Positions 34,707 through 43,105 of a stretch of 64,000 bases of DNA are shown here, piece by piece. A program made the position numbers and the translations under genes. Location of the stretch: assembly GCA_934667275.1 (NCBI GenBank), contig CAKULK010000013.1, forward strand, positions 5,688 through 69,687, in the 5' to 3' direction. The stretch's first letter is position 1, and each line of letters opens with the position of its first letter. This stretch comes from an uncultured Bacteroidales bacterium. Lineage in GTDB: Bacteria; Bacteroidota; Bacteroidia; Bacteroidales; Paludibacteraceae. The notes beneath the pieces are model-generated. The model was not told the origin of the DNA. It saw nothing but the letters and a program-made list of their open reading frames with translations, and ran no database searches.

Positions 34707-35967
34707 TTATCTTACATATCAATCGAATACTGCCGTCATTACCGATACGGGAGAGATATTGTCGTATCAAGCATTGTACGAGCGCATTCAACAGGTGGCA
34801 AGCCGGTTGCAACCGCATATTCTGCAATTCTGCCTTTGCGACAATTCGGTAGAGTCGTTGGTGTTCTATTTGGCGTGCTTGGAAGCAAAAGCCCCTGTCG
34901 TGCTGCTCGACAAACACAAAGACCCCGAACTGATAGACCACCTACGTACCATCTATCACCCCGGACAGACCCTCTGCCACAATGCACTTGCCGCGTGTCT
35001 TACCACATCGGGAAGTACAGGCAGCCCAAAACTGGTGCGGCTCACCGCAAAGAACCTGCTTTCCAATGCACAATCAATAGCCGAGTATCTCCATATTGAT
35101 GAGCAGGAGCGCGCTATCACTATGCTACCTATGCACTACTCGTATGGTTTGAGCATAATCAACAGCCACTTGGTAAGCGGAGCCACGCTGCTGTTAACCA
35201 ACAAGACCTACGCACAACGCGAATTTTGGACTTTTCTCAAAGAGAACCAAGCCACATCAATGGCAGGAGTACCATATACATGGGAAATGCTCCGCCGACT
35301 GCGTTTCTTCCGGATGGACTTGCCGTCGGTTCGTACCATGACCCAAGCAGGCGGGAAACTGAATGCAGACATTGCCAAAGAATACATCGAACAAGCAGAC
35401 GCCGGCGGCAAACGCTTTATTGTAATGTACGGGCAGACAGAGGCTACCGCTCGTATGGCGTATCTCCCATGGGAGAATGCCAAAGAGAAATATGCTTCGA
35501 TAGGTGTGGCAATCCCACAGGGGCGATTCGAGATAGCCGATGACGGAGAACTGATATACTATGGTCCGAATGTATCAATGGGATATGCAGAGTGTGCTGA
35601 AGACTTGCTTAAGGGCGACGAGAACAAGGGTTGTTTGTTTACGGGCGACATAGCACAAAAAGATGAGGATGGCTTCTACTATATAGTCGGACGAAAGAAA
35701 CGCTTTGTAAAAATATGGGGCAATCGCTGCAGCCTTGACCAAATAGAACAGTTAGTAAAATCCATTACGCCCAATTGCGCCTGTGTGGGTGTGGATGATT
35801 CGATTACCATATTTGTAACTGAAGGCGGATTAGAAGACACTATTCGCACAGTATTAAGTCAGAAAACGGGACTGAATATCCGAGCATTTGCGGTGCGACA
35901 GATTGCAGAAATACCTGTCCAAACAAATGGGAAGATAGATTATCCCAAACTACAAGCAACTCTATGA
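34699..35967 (+). CDS. AMP-binding acyl/aryl adenylate-forming ligase
   Basis: The 422-residue ANL-superfamily ligase activates a carboxylic acid as its adenylate and passes it to a thiol, probably the nearby ACP. Motifs present are the P-loop-like LTTSGSTGSPKLVRL, MYGQTEATARM, and FTGDIAQKDEDGFYYIVGRK with the hinge, and a C-terminal lysine in NGKIDYPKLQ. It is shorter than typical acyl-CoA synthetases (about 500 or more), mainly in the N-terminal part. It overlaps both neighbours by 4 to 8 nt. Confidence 0.9.
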   Translation: MFDYLTYQSNTAVITDTGEILSYQALYERIQQVASRLQPHILQFCLCDNSVESLVFYLACLEAKAPVVLLDKHKDPELIDHLRTIYHPGQTLCHNALAACLTTSGSTGSPKLVRLTAKNLLSNAQSIAEYLHIDEQERAITMLPMHYSYGLSIINSHLVSGATLLLTNKTYAQREFWTFLKENQATSMAGVPYTWEMLRRLRFFRMDLPSVRTMTQAGGKLNADIAKEYIEQADAGGKRFIVMYGQTEATARMAYLPWENAKEKYASIGVAIPQGRFEIADDGELIYYGPNVSMGYAECAEDLLKGDENKGCLFTGDIAQKDEDGFYYIVGRKKRFVKIWGNRCSLDQIEQLVKSITPNCACVGVDDSITIFVTEGGLEDTIRTVLSQKTGLNIRAFAVRQIAEIPVQTNGKIDYPKLQATL

Positions 35968-37052
35968 CAACAGAAAAGGTTTTAGATATTGCACCCTATT
36001 CGTTGTGCGAAAAAGACAAGCGTGCACTACTCAATGAGAGGCTGCACGAACTGACTCGTTACCACTATACGCATTGCCCGGCATATTCCCGTATTTTAGA
36101 TGCACTCGGTGTGGATATAGAGCAACTGCCGGACTACGAGCAACTGCCGTTCCTGCCGGTTCGACTATTCAAAGAGTTTGACTTGCGTTCGTGCGGGCAG
36201 GAAGAAGTGGTAAAAACGATGACCTCGTCAGGTACTACGGGGCAACAAGTAAGCCGTATCTATTTAGACAGGGAGACATCGAGTCTACAGACGAAATGCC
36301 TGACAAAAATTGTGTCGTCTTTCTTAGGAACCAAGCGTGTCCCCTTGTTGATATTAGACACATCTGCTATCATAAAGAATCGTGCCATGTTCTCCGCCCG
36401 AGGAGCTGGCATATTAGGGTTCTCCATATTCGGCAGCCAACGGCAATATGCCCTTAACGAAAATATGGAACTCGACATAGAGGGAATAAAGACATTTTTG
36501 GAGAAACACCAAGGCGAGACGATATTCCTTTTCGGCTTTACCTTTATGATATGGCAGCATTTCTATAAGAAACTGATAGAAACAGGCTATCGTCCCGATT
36601 TGAGCCTTGGCATACTCATACACGGCGGCGGTTGGAAGAAAATGGCTACGGAACAGGTATCGCCTGCCGAATACAAACAACGCCTGCACGAGGTATGCGG
36701 CATACTGCCCGAAAATATACACGACTATTATGGCATGGTAGAGCAGACGGGGTCTATTTATATGGAGTGCGAATGCGGGCATTTACATACTTCTATATTC
36801 TCGGATGTGGTGGTGCGCCGCCCAAAAGATTGGTCGTTGGCGGCCATAGGTGAAACGGGAGTGATTGAGGTAGTCAGTGTGCTACCCAAGAGTTATCCCG
36901 GACATATATTGCTCACAGAAGATAAGGGGACGATATTGGGTATAGACGACTGCCCTTGCGGGCGCAAAGGAAAGTATTTCAAGATAGAAGGGCGGCTTCG
37001 CAATGCAGAAGTAAGAGGTTGTTCCGATACCTATACACTTAAGCACAACTGA
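35964..37052 (+). CDS. LuxE/PaaK-like acyl-protein synthetase
   Basis: The 362-residue protein matches the LuxE family of the bacterial fatty-acid reductase complex, which adenylates an acid and holds the acyl group on a cysteine before reduction. The adenylation motif is TMTSSGTTGQQVSRIYLD near residue 90. DYYGMVEQTGSIYMEC follows near residue 255, and a Cys-rich CPCGRKGKYFKIEGRL lies near the C-terminus. It directly precedes the LuxC-like gene, as a LuxE-LuxC pair would. No luciferase genes are present. Confidence 0.9.
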   Translation: MTTEKVLDIAPYSLCEKDKRALLNERLHELTRYHYTHCPAYSRILDALGVDIEQLPDYEQLPFLPVRLFKEFDLRSCGQEEVVKTMTSSGTTGQQVSRIYLDRETSSLQTKCLTKIVSSFLGTKRVPLLILDTSAIIKNRAMFSARGAGILGFSIFGSQRQYALNENMELDIEGIKTFLEKHQGETIFLFGFTFMIWQHFYKKLIETGYRPDLSLGILIHGGGWKKMATEQVSPAEYKQRLHEVCGILPENIHDYYGMVEQTGSIYMECECGHLHTSIFSDVVVRRPKDWSLAAIGETGVIEVVSVLPKSYPGHILLTEDKGTILGIDDCPCGRKGKYFKIEGRLRNAEVRGCSDTYTLKHN

Positions 37053-37053
37053 T

Positions 37054-38253
37054 ATGGAAGAACTCTCGCAAATAGAATATCTTTTCCCTCGGCAGATAGA
37101 CATCGCACAGTGGCTGCACCAATCGGTTGATATGCCTTTTAGCGATGAGGTGGTGGACTTCCTAAACAGTCTGTCGCAGTCGCTGTTGCACGATACGGCA
37201 TGCAGAATGTATCCCGATGTAGTTACTTTTGCTTTCTTCTGCCGCCGTGCCAATATGCTAAAACAGAAAGAACTGTTTCATTCCGACAAGATACGTATGG
37301 GCAAAGGATTGGTATTCCATATAGCGCCATCGAATGTGCCGGTCAACTTTGCCTACTCGTTAGTAACAGGATTGGTGGCGGGCAACTACAATATCGTGCG
37401 TGTATCTTCCAAGCCATTCCCGCAAGTGAATATAATAGTGCGCCATATTGAGCAAACGGCAGCGCAATATCCGGATATAGCACAGCGTATCATGATTGTG
37501 CGGTATGAGCACGAGAGCAATGCAAACGAGATATTTTCGGCACTGTGCAACCTGCGTGTGATATGGGGTGGAGATAAAACTATCGCCACACTGCGTTCCT
37601 ATCCTATTCCGTCTCGCACGACGGAGATATGCTTTGCCGATAGATACTCTATTGCAGCTATCGGAGCAGATGCATTGCTCCAAGAAAATAACCTGTCGGC
37701 ATTGGCGGAGAAGTTCTACAACGACACCTATCTGTTCGACCAAAATGCCTGCACCTCGCCGCACTTGATTGTATGGATTGGCGATGCAACGACCATTCAG
37801 CAAGCGAAAGACAAGTTCTGGACAGCAGTGCATGGCTATGTAGCCACACATTATCACAACTTCCAAGAAGTGCTCGCGGTCGATAAATGGACTGCTATGT
37901 GCCGCCAAGCCATCGGAATGGATATATATCGAGTAGAAACGCAAGACAATTATATTCTGCGTGTAGAAACAGAGAACCTAACACCCGACATAGAGAAATA
38001 TCGTTGCTTGGGCGGCTATTTTACGGAATATGCAACGCAACACATAGAGGATATAGCGCAGATTGTCGATGGTCGGTATCAAACATTATCGTACTACGGA
38101 TTGGAGAGAGCGGACTTGAAACAATTTGTACGCTTACAACGGCTGTCCGGTATAGATCGTATCGTTCCTGTCGGTGAAACAACGGCTTTCTCTTTTGTGT
38201 GGGATGGCTATAATCTGATAGACCAAATGACCCGCATAGTGGATGTACAATAG
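37054..38253 (+). CDS. LuxC-like acyl-CoA/acyl-protein reductase
   Basis: The 399-residue protein matches the LuxC family of NADPH-dependent acyl reductases, which turn a thioester-bound acyl group into an aldehyde. An ALDH-like fold is indicated by HIAPSNVPVNFAYSL and GGDKTIATLR, and the acyl-accepting Cys is in FDQNACTSPHLIVW (about residue 230). It begins one base after the LuxE-like stop. In this operon the aldehyde product would be available to the split transketolase. Confidence 0.9.
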   Translation: MEELSQIEYLFPRQIDIAQWLHQSVDMPFSDEVVDFLNSLSQSLLHDTACRMYPDVVTFAFFCRRANMLKQKELFHSDKIRMGKGLVFHIAPSNVPVNFAYSLVTGLVAGNYNIVRVSSKPFPQVNIIVRHIEQTAAQYPDIAQRIMIVRYEHESNANEIFSALCNLRVIWGGDKTIATLRSYPIPSRTTEICFADRYSIAAIGADALLQENNLSALAEKFYNDTYLFDQNACTSPHLIVWIGDATTIQQAKDKFWTAVHGYVATHYHNFQEVLAVDKWTAMCRQAIGMDIYRVETQDNYILRVETENLTPDIEKYRCLGGYFTEYATQHIEDIAQIVDGRYQTLSYYGLERADLKQFVRLQRLSGIDRIVPVGETTAFSFVWDGYNLIDQMTRIVDVQ

Positions 38254-38300
38254 ATGCGAAAGAATACAAAACTACATAGTGGCTATGAACCAAAATAGAA

Positions 38301-39446
38301 ATGAAAGAATCAATTCGAAATATAGTACGGGAAAATAGAGATGTCATCGGTATCTTTGCACTGATGGTGAGCATTTTTGCGTATATCATGTTTGTGATAA
38401 AATGGAATAGCGACCTACCCGCCCATGCACGCATCGCACAACAGATGCTTGAGGAACATCGGTTGTTTTCAACCAACTTCCTAATGTATTTTCTAATCAA
38501 CCTGCTCACTTTCTTTACCGGTGCTAAATATCCGATGAGGGCAGTACTGGTGCTGCTTCTGGCTGCCGCCAACACCGCCAAATACACCATAGTGCGGGAA
38601 GCCTTTCGCGAATGGACATCCTCTAAAACGGCTAAATTGGCATCTTTCTCTATGCTTTTCGTGTACATCATACCGCTGATGTATTTTCTGAAGCCGTTGG
38701 GTATTTTCCTCTCGGCAGATAATATGTATATGGGCTACTACGTCCCCAATGTTTGGCACAATTCCACCATACTGTGTATGATGCCTTTTGCCATAGCCTG
38801 CTATTTGCTGTCCGTCAAGCAGTTCAAACAGTACACCGACCGGCGCAACAAGTATATATCCCTATTTCTCGTATTAAGCGTCCTCGTCAAACCGAGTTTC
38901 TTTTTCGTGTATGTTATTGCCTACCCGATTATAATGCTGAGTCACTACGGGCTGAGTAAAACATTCTCTAAATCCTTGCTGCCATTGTTAGCCGGTGGAA
39001 TCTGCCTTGTTTATGAGTACGTAACCATATATTATAGCGGAGTGAACGACGGGAGTAGTGTCGTCATAGACATTGCGCAACTCTTTACGCTTGATTTTTG
39101 GCAATCCCATATCTTGTATTTGGTGGTATCCCTCTCTTTGCCGCTCTTATTCCTCTGCTTGTATGGTCGCACTATTGTTCGAGACCCGGAATTTTGGTTC
39201 GTCCTGATTATGTTGGTATGCGGTTTGGGCATTATGTGGTGCTGTCGGGAAACGGGACCGCGAGCCACACACGGTAACTTCGGTTGGCAAACCATTGCAA
39301 CAATGTGGTTCGTCTATTTCTATATGCTCAAGACTGTCATTAATAGCGAAGTATCACCTTCGCTTCAATGGGGGGGGGCATTCGCGGAGAGTTACACTCA
39401 TTATATTCGGATTGCACGTGATAATGGGGTTTGTATATCTGGGTAA
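38301..39446 (+). CDS. polytopic membrane protein, C-terminus frameshifted at a G9 tract
   Basis: The frame as read gives 381 residues with about nine or ten membrane segments (starting IGIFALMVSIFAYIMFVI) and conserved-looking NMYMGYYVPNVWHNST. It could be a GT-C glycosyltransferase or a polymerase-like protein; I cannot name it. At a run of nine G (39370-39378) the frame moves into a hydrophilic tail ending CISG. With eight G the protein would instead continue VTLIIFGLHVIMGFVYLGK, a good membrane helix, to a stop at 39472-39474, just before the next gene. The eight-G form (390 residues) is probably the functional one. Confidence 0.75.
   Translation: MKESIRNIVRENRDVIGIFALMVSIFAYIMFVIKWNSDLPAHARIAQQMLEEHRLFSTNFLMYFLINLLTFFTGAKYPMRAVLVLLLAAANTAKYTIVREAFREWTSSKTAKLASFSMLFVYIIPLMYFLKPLGIFLSADNMYMGYYVPNVWHNSTILCMMPFAIACYLLSVKQFKQYTDRRNKYISLFLVLSVLVKPSFFFVYVIAYPIIMLSHYGLSKTFSKSLLPLLAGGICLVYEYVTIYYSGVNDGSSVVIDIAQLFTLDFWQSHILYLVVSLSLPLLFLCLYGRTIVRDPEFWFVLIMLVCGLGIMWCCRETGPRATHGNFGWQTIATMWFVYFYMLKTVINSEVSPSLQWGGAFAESYTHYIRIARDNGVCISG
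39370..39378 (+). repeat. G9 homopolymer tract (out-of-frame length)
   Basis: Nine G residues lie near codon 358 of the membrane protein gene. Deleting one restores a C-terminal transmembrane helix. Confidence 0.9.
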
Positions 39447-39479
39447 ATTTCTGGTTACGAAGAGTTTTTATTGATACCT

Positions 39480-39815
39480 ATGACCAAATTTGCTACATAT
39501 AGTTCCCTTGTGGCAGTCAACCTGCTGTACGCGTGTGTTACTATTTTCACAAAGTACGCATCGCAGCATGTTTTTATGTCTGCCAAATACCTGCTGGGGT
39601 TGTGTGGTGCAGTCGGTGTGATGGGTATATATGCCGTGTGTTGGCAACAGATACTCCGGCGAGTTGAACTCAGCACCGCCTATATGTTCAAAGGCACAAG
39701 CCTTATATTTGTGATGTTGTTCGCCTTTGCTCTTTTTGGCGAGCAAATCACGCTCAATAACATCATCGGGGCGTGCGTCATCATTGTGGGAATTGTCCTG
39801 TATGCTGAGAAATAA
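39480..39815 (+). CDS. SMR/EamA-like small membrane protein (ArnE-type flippase subunit)
   Basis: The 111-residue protein has four membrane segments and resembles the small multidrug resistance/ArnE fold (YLLGLCGAVGVMGIYAVCWQ, then AYMFKGTSLIFVMLFAFALF and GEQITLNNIIGACVIIVGIV). I chose ATG 39480 over an in-frame TTG at 39471. It is followed one base later by a second protein of the same size, as in the ArnE-ArnF heterodimer that flips undecaprenyl-phosphate-linked aminoarabinose. Here the cargo would be the sugar loaded by the DPM1-like GT2 at 30.3 kb. Confidence 0.85.
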   Translation: MTKFATYSSLVAVNLLYACVTIFTKYASQHVFMSAKYLLGLCGAVGVMGIYAVCWQQILRRVELSTAYMFKGTSLIFVMLFAFALFGEQITLNNIIGACVIIVGIVLYAEK

Positions 39816-39816
39816 T

Positions 39817-40152
39817 ATGTACATCGTTTTAGTCATATTATCCGTTTTTGCCGCAGCCTGCGCACAGATGCTTCTCAAGCAGGGAGCAAGAAAAAACTAT
39901 ACCCCGTGGTGGCGGCAGTACCTGAATATATGGGTCATCAGCGGTTATGCGGTTATGGCAGGCTGTTTGGTGCTGAACATCTTTTGCATGAGCCATAGTG
40001 TTCAAGCAAAAGAAGTAAGTACCATCGAATCACTGAGTTACCTTTTCGTGCCGGTGCTTTCATTCTGCATCTTTCGTGAACGTATTACATGGCGCAAAAT
40101 ATGTGCTATTGGGACTATAATGGTTGGAGTAATAATTTTTTTATATGAATAA
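39817..40152 (+). CDS. SMR/EamA-like small membrane protein (ArnF-type flippase subunit)
   Basis: The 111-residue, four-helix protein begins MYIVLVILSVFAAACAQMLL and ends with FVPVLSFCIFRERITWRKIC plus a last helix. It starts one base after the stop of its partner. ATG 39817 is preferred to the in-frame ATG at 39802, which would overlap the partner. Size, pairing and position next to GT-C-like genes all fit an undecaprenyl-phosphate-sugar flippase. Confidence 0.85.
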   Translation: MYIVLVILSVFAAACAQMLLKQGARKNYTPWWRQYLNIWVISGYAVMAGCLVLNIFCMSHSVQAKEVSTIESLSYLFVPVLSFCIFRERITWRKICAIGTIMVGVIIFLYE

Positions 40153-41605
40153 GGTGGTAAATACTAAGCAAATCTCATGGCTTTCATTACTCTTTTGGGG
40201 ATTACTGATAACCTTGAATGTGCTCTTCTTGGTGTATTGGATAGGACTATCTATGAACTATTGCTTACACTATGACGATGTACACTTTATGTGGAAATTG
40301 CGTGAATATTCTATCTTTAAATATGTGCGTGAGATGTATATGAGCAGAGGGGGAAATTTTGTGGGTTATGGAATCAATGGTATTGTCTTTTCTCTATCCA
40401 ATCGGATAGGAGATTATCATTGGTGGTCGATGTTGTTCTATACTTTAGGCGTGGCAATGACATACTTTTCGATTAAGGACTGTTTTCATAATATTGCACA
40501 TTGGAAAGTATTTATTGGGGTTTTGGCTATTTACAACGTGTATGTTTTAACAGTACCTGACTATGCAGTATTTACATGGCTTTGTGCTATGAGTTATTTT
40601 CTTTATGGTCCTGCTATATGTCTATTATTGCGCCTACTGAACAAACCTGTAATACATATTGGCGGATGGATTATCTTGTGTTTGTTAGCACTATTTTTAT
40701 CAGGAACCAATGTGCCGCTTACACCTATGGTGTGGGTGTTAATGTTGGCGAATGGAATTTGGCAGTTACGTCAAGCACAATGGAATGTTCGTAGGGCATG
40801 GACTAATTATGCAATACGTAGGATTGTGTTTGTGGCATTAGGGATGTTCGTGATATATGCCATTATGTTTATTGCACCTGGTAATTTTGCACGATTATCA
40901 GCAGGAGATGATATGGAGCATCCTGCTAATATCTCACAATTTGCCATGGCTTGGACAAAATGTATAGTAATGTTTTTATATATGATGCTGTTCTATTTTC
41001 CATATCATTTGTTGGCGATATTATTCGGGTATCTTGCAGGGACACAAGCAAAAACGGTAATTCAACAGCGTTGGCAGTGTGTAATATGGATAATGATAGC
41101 ATTTGCAGTATATATATGTATTGCGGTTATTCCGCTCGCATATTTGTCAAATGGTTTTGGCATCCAACGTAATTATACACAGATTGCATTCTTCTACATC
41201 TTGATGTGGTTTGCCATTGGTTATGTGTGGGGCAATCAAAGAAAAACGTACACAATATGGGTACAACGGTCCACATCAGTTGTTACACTGTTTTTGATAG
41301 CAGTAATGTGCGTAAATATACATACCGACTTCCCTATTGCCCGCAAATATAATCGTGCTCATATAGAGCGTATAGACTACCTTAATACTCTCCAACAAGA
41401 GGGACATACGAAAGAAGTGGCTGTAACTCCCTATCCGTCAACAGCCACAATAGATGCAAAATACATAGTGTTGAAAGCCTTTGGAAAGAAAACTGCCCAA
41501 CAACATATTTACTACGAATCGGATACAAATACTACTCCTAACGAATATGCTTCGCATCTGCGCAAGTTGTATGGCTGGGACTTTGATATAGTACTACAGC
41601 ATTGA
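40145..41605 (+). CDS. DUF6056/GtrC-like polytopic membrane protein
   Basis: The 486-residue protein has about eleven membrane segments. The first periplasmic loop holds an Asp pair (LHYDDVHFMWKLREY), followed by SRGGNFVGYGI, and a soluble C-terminal tail ends the protein. The acidic pair in the first loop is the usual catalytic position of GT-C enzymes that use polyprenyl-phosphate sugars. With the GtrB-like GT2 and the ArnE/F-like pair it would complete a Gtr-type side-chain modification system. The start lies inside the end of the preceding gene. Confidence 0.75.
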   Translation: MNKVVNTKQISWLSLLFWGLLITLNVLFLVYWIGLSMNYCLHYDDVHFMWKLREYSIFKYVREMYMSRGGNFVGYGINGIVFSLSNRIGDYHWWSMLFYTLGVAMTYFSIKDCFHNIAHWKVFIGVLAIYNVYVLTVPDYAVFTWLCAMSYFLYGPAICLLLRLLNKPVIHIGGWIILCLLALFLSGTNVPLTPMVWVLMLANGIWQLRQAQWNVRRAWTNYAIRRIVFVALGMFVIYAIMFIAPGNFARLSAGDDMEHPANISQFAMAWTKCIVMFLYMMLFYFPYHLLAILFGYLAGTQAKTVIQQRWQCVIWIMIAFAVYICIAVIPLAYLSNGFGIQRNYTQIAFFYILMWFAIGYVWGNQRKTYTIWVQRSTSVVTLFLIAVMCVNIHTDFPIARKYNRAHIERIDYLNTLQQEGHTKEVAVTPYPSTATIDAKYIVLKAFGKKTAQQHIYYESDTNTTPNEYASHLRKLYGWDFDIVLQH

Positions 41606-41624
41606 TTAATAAATCGATATAAAT

Positions 41625-42167
41625 ATGCGCATTCCTAAACTATTTTGGATAATATTGTTGATGGTCACGCCGTGGGGCGTTTGTGAACTCATAACGTGGC
41701 TGACATTTGGACACCATTTTTATGAAGCAATACCATTATGGAGCGATGAATTGTGTTATTGGCACGAGAGTTTATCGTTTGCTTCAGTCGGTTTGAAAAT
41801 GGGATACTCTACGTTTTCTGAACATATACCGGCATGGAGTTGTTTCGGACCCCACGGCATAGGGGCTACATTACTCTATACTCCGATGGCAATGTTATGT
41901 GGCGCAAATTATGATTTTATCACTATAACGAATTTATTATTGCTGACATTGGCACTTTTTTTCTTTAGCAGACATCTCGCTTCAAAGATTGATTTTTTAT
42001 TTATAATAACATTAACCGCGATTTACCCCCCCCCTATTTTTATATTTATCAACATTAATGACAGAAGTCGCACAATATGCACTGTGCATTGGGTATGGCA
42101 TTCTGTTATACAAATATATAAAGTGTCCGTCCGCAAAATGTTTTGTAATAACCCTTATTTATGTTAG
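41625..42167 (+). CDS. GT-C-like membrane protein, N-terminal part (broken at a C9 tract)
   Basis: This frame gives 180 residues: an N-terminal membrane segment, a loop with LWSDELCYWHE (Asp-Glu, GT-C-like) and further membrane helices to LTAIYPPP. At a run of nine C (42026-42034) it slides into a non-hydrophobic tail and stops at 42167. With eight C it would read through IYPPLFLYLSTLMTEVAQYA and join the frame of 42058-43056. The two then form one polytopic protein of about 476 residues. Confidence 0.8.
   Translation: MRIPKLFWIILLMVTPWGVCELITWLTFGHHFYEAIPLWSDELCYWHESLSFASVGLKMGYSTFSEHIPAWSCFGPHGIGATLLYTPMAMLCGANYDFITITNLLLLTLALFFFSRHLASKIDFLFIITLTAIYPPPIFIFININDRSRTICTVHWVWHSVIQIYKVSVRKMFCNNPYLC
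42026..42034 (+). repeat. C9 homopolymer tract (out-of-frame length)
   Basis: Nine C residues separate the two halves of one membrane protein gene. One fewer would fuse them. Confidence 0.92.
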
Positions 42168-43056
42168 TCTGATAGCCTTTGTGCGTGTCTATTATATCAT
42201 ATTGCTGGTTCCTTTTTTGTTTTTACTATGCAAAACGAAGAACTGGAAAATGAGATGTCTCTACGTCTTATGCTATTGTGTATATTGTATATTTGTGTTT
42301 GCGGTAGTGTCCGCTTTAACTGCTCCATACCCCTATGGCTTTTTAGTAAATATATTCCAAGGCAATATCGCTTCTGTGCTAAAAGCCTTATGTGTGCACA
42401 CCGTGAATAATATAGGACATTTTATGTATGCCCCTGATGCTGCCCATATAGAGCAATTACAGAGGTGGTTCTATTTAGGGGTATTAGGGTATATGCTCTA
42501 TAGAGGTATCAAAGCGCATTCTACAATACACGTATGTCTTGCACTGCTGTTAGGTAGTTTTTTATTGGTAATTATAGGAGCGTACGATGTGTTTGCTATG
42601 AGAGACTATCGTGTATTAGCCCCGCTGCCGTATATCGCTGTTATATTGTCTTTCTTGAGCGAAAAACATACCACATACAAAAATGCATTGAAGAATGTAT
42701 TGAATGTAGGAGTATTACTTTATTGTAGTATGATGGTTCCTTACTATTTGTATAAAGGAATGATTTGCAATCAGGCGGGGCGCTTTGCTACAATAGCAGA
42801 AATACCATTGTTGCAACAAATACCCTTTAATAAGAATACTGATAATAATTTTGATAATACACTACTGATGCCTTTTGATAAACTGACATCAGATATTGTT
42901 ATGAACATTCCTGCAGGGATTGGCATTTCAATTATGGATAGTAAGCCTGTCTCTGCATATCAATCACAATATATCTTGCTGGGAGATAATCAAGATTTGG
43001 CAGAGTATCATCTTGTACTGGACAATGGTGAACTATTTTTATATCAAAGGAACTAA
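42058..43056 (+). CDS. GT-C-like membrane protein, C-terminal part (out of frame with its N-terminus)
   Basis: The 332 residues from MTEVAQYALCIGYGI continue the membrane topology of the preceding fragment with about seven more helices, and end in a soluble periplasmic domain (SQYILLGDNQDLAEYHLVL). The nominal ATG at 42058 falls inside a membrane helix when the upstream frame is restored, so it is probably not a genuine start. I treat both pieces as one gene, currently switched off or mis-assembled. The overlap with the first fragment (42058-42167) is a by-product of the frameshift. Confidence 0.78.
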   Translation: MTEVAQYALCIGYGILLYKYIKCPSAKCFVITLIYVSLIAFVRVYYIILLVPFLFLLCKTKNWKMRCLYVLCYCVYCIFVFAVVSALTAPYPYGFLVNIFQGNIASVLKALCVHTVNNIGHFMYAPDAAHIEQLQRWFYLGVLGYMLYRGIKAHSTIHVCLALLLGSFLLVIIGAYDVFAMRDYRVLAPLPYIAVILSFLSEKHTTYKNALKNVLNVGVLLYCSMMVPYYLYKGMICNQAGRFATIAEIPLLQQIPFNKNTDNNFDNTLLMPFDKLTSDIVMNIPAGIGISIMDSKPVSAYQSQYILLGDNQDLAEYHLVLDNGELFLYQRN

Positions 43057-43105
43057 CCATGTATGGTACAATAAAACGTATAGAATAATTTAAATAGGTT
43101 GTAGT

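Noticed and set aside
42058..43056. The second GT-C fragment as an independent gene
   Set aside because: Its nominal start falls in the middle of a membrane helix, it overlaps the first fragment by 110 nt, and deletion of one C joins both into a continuous protein.
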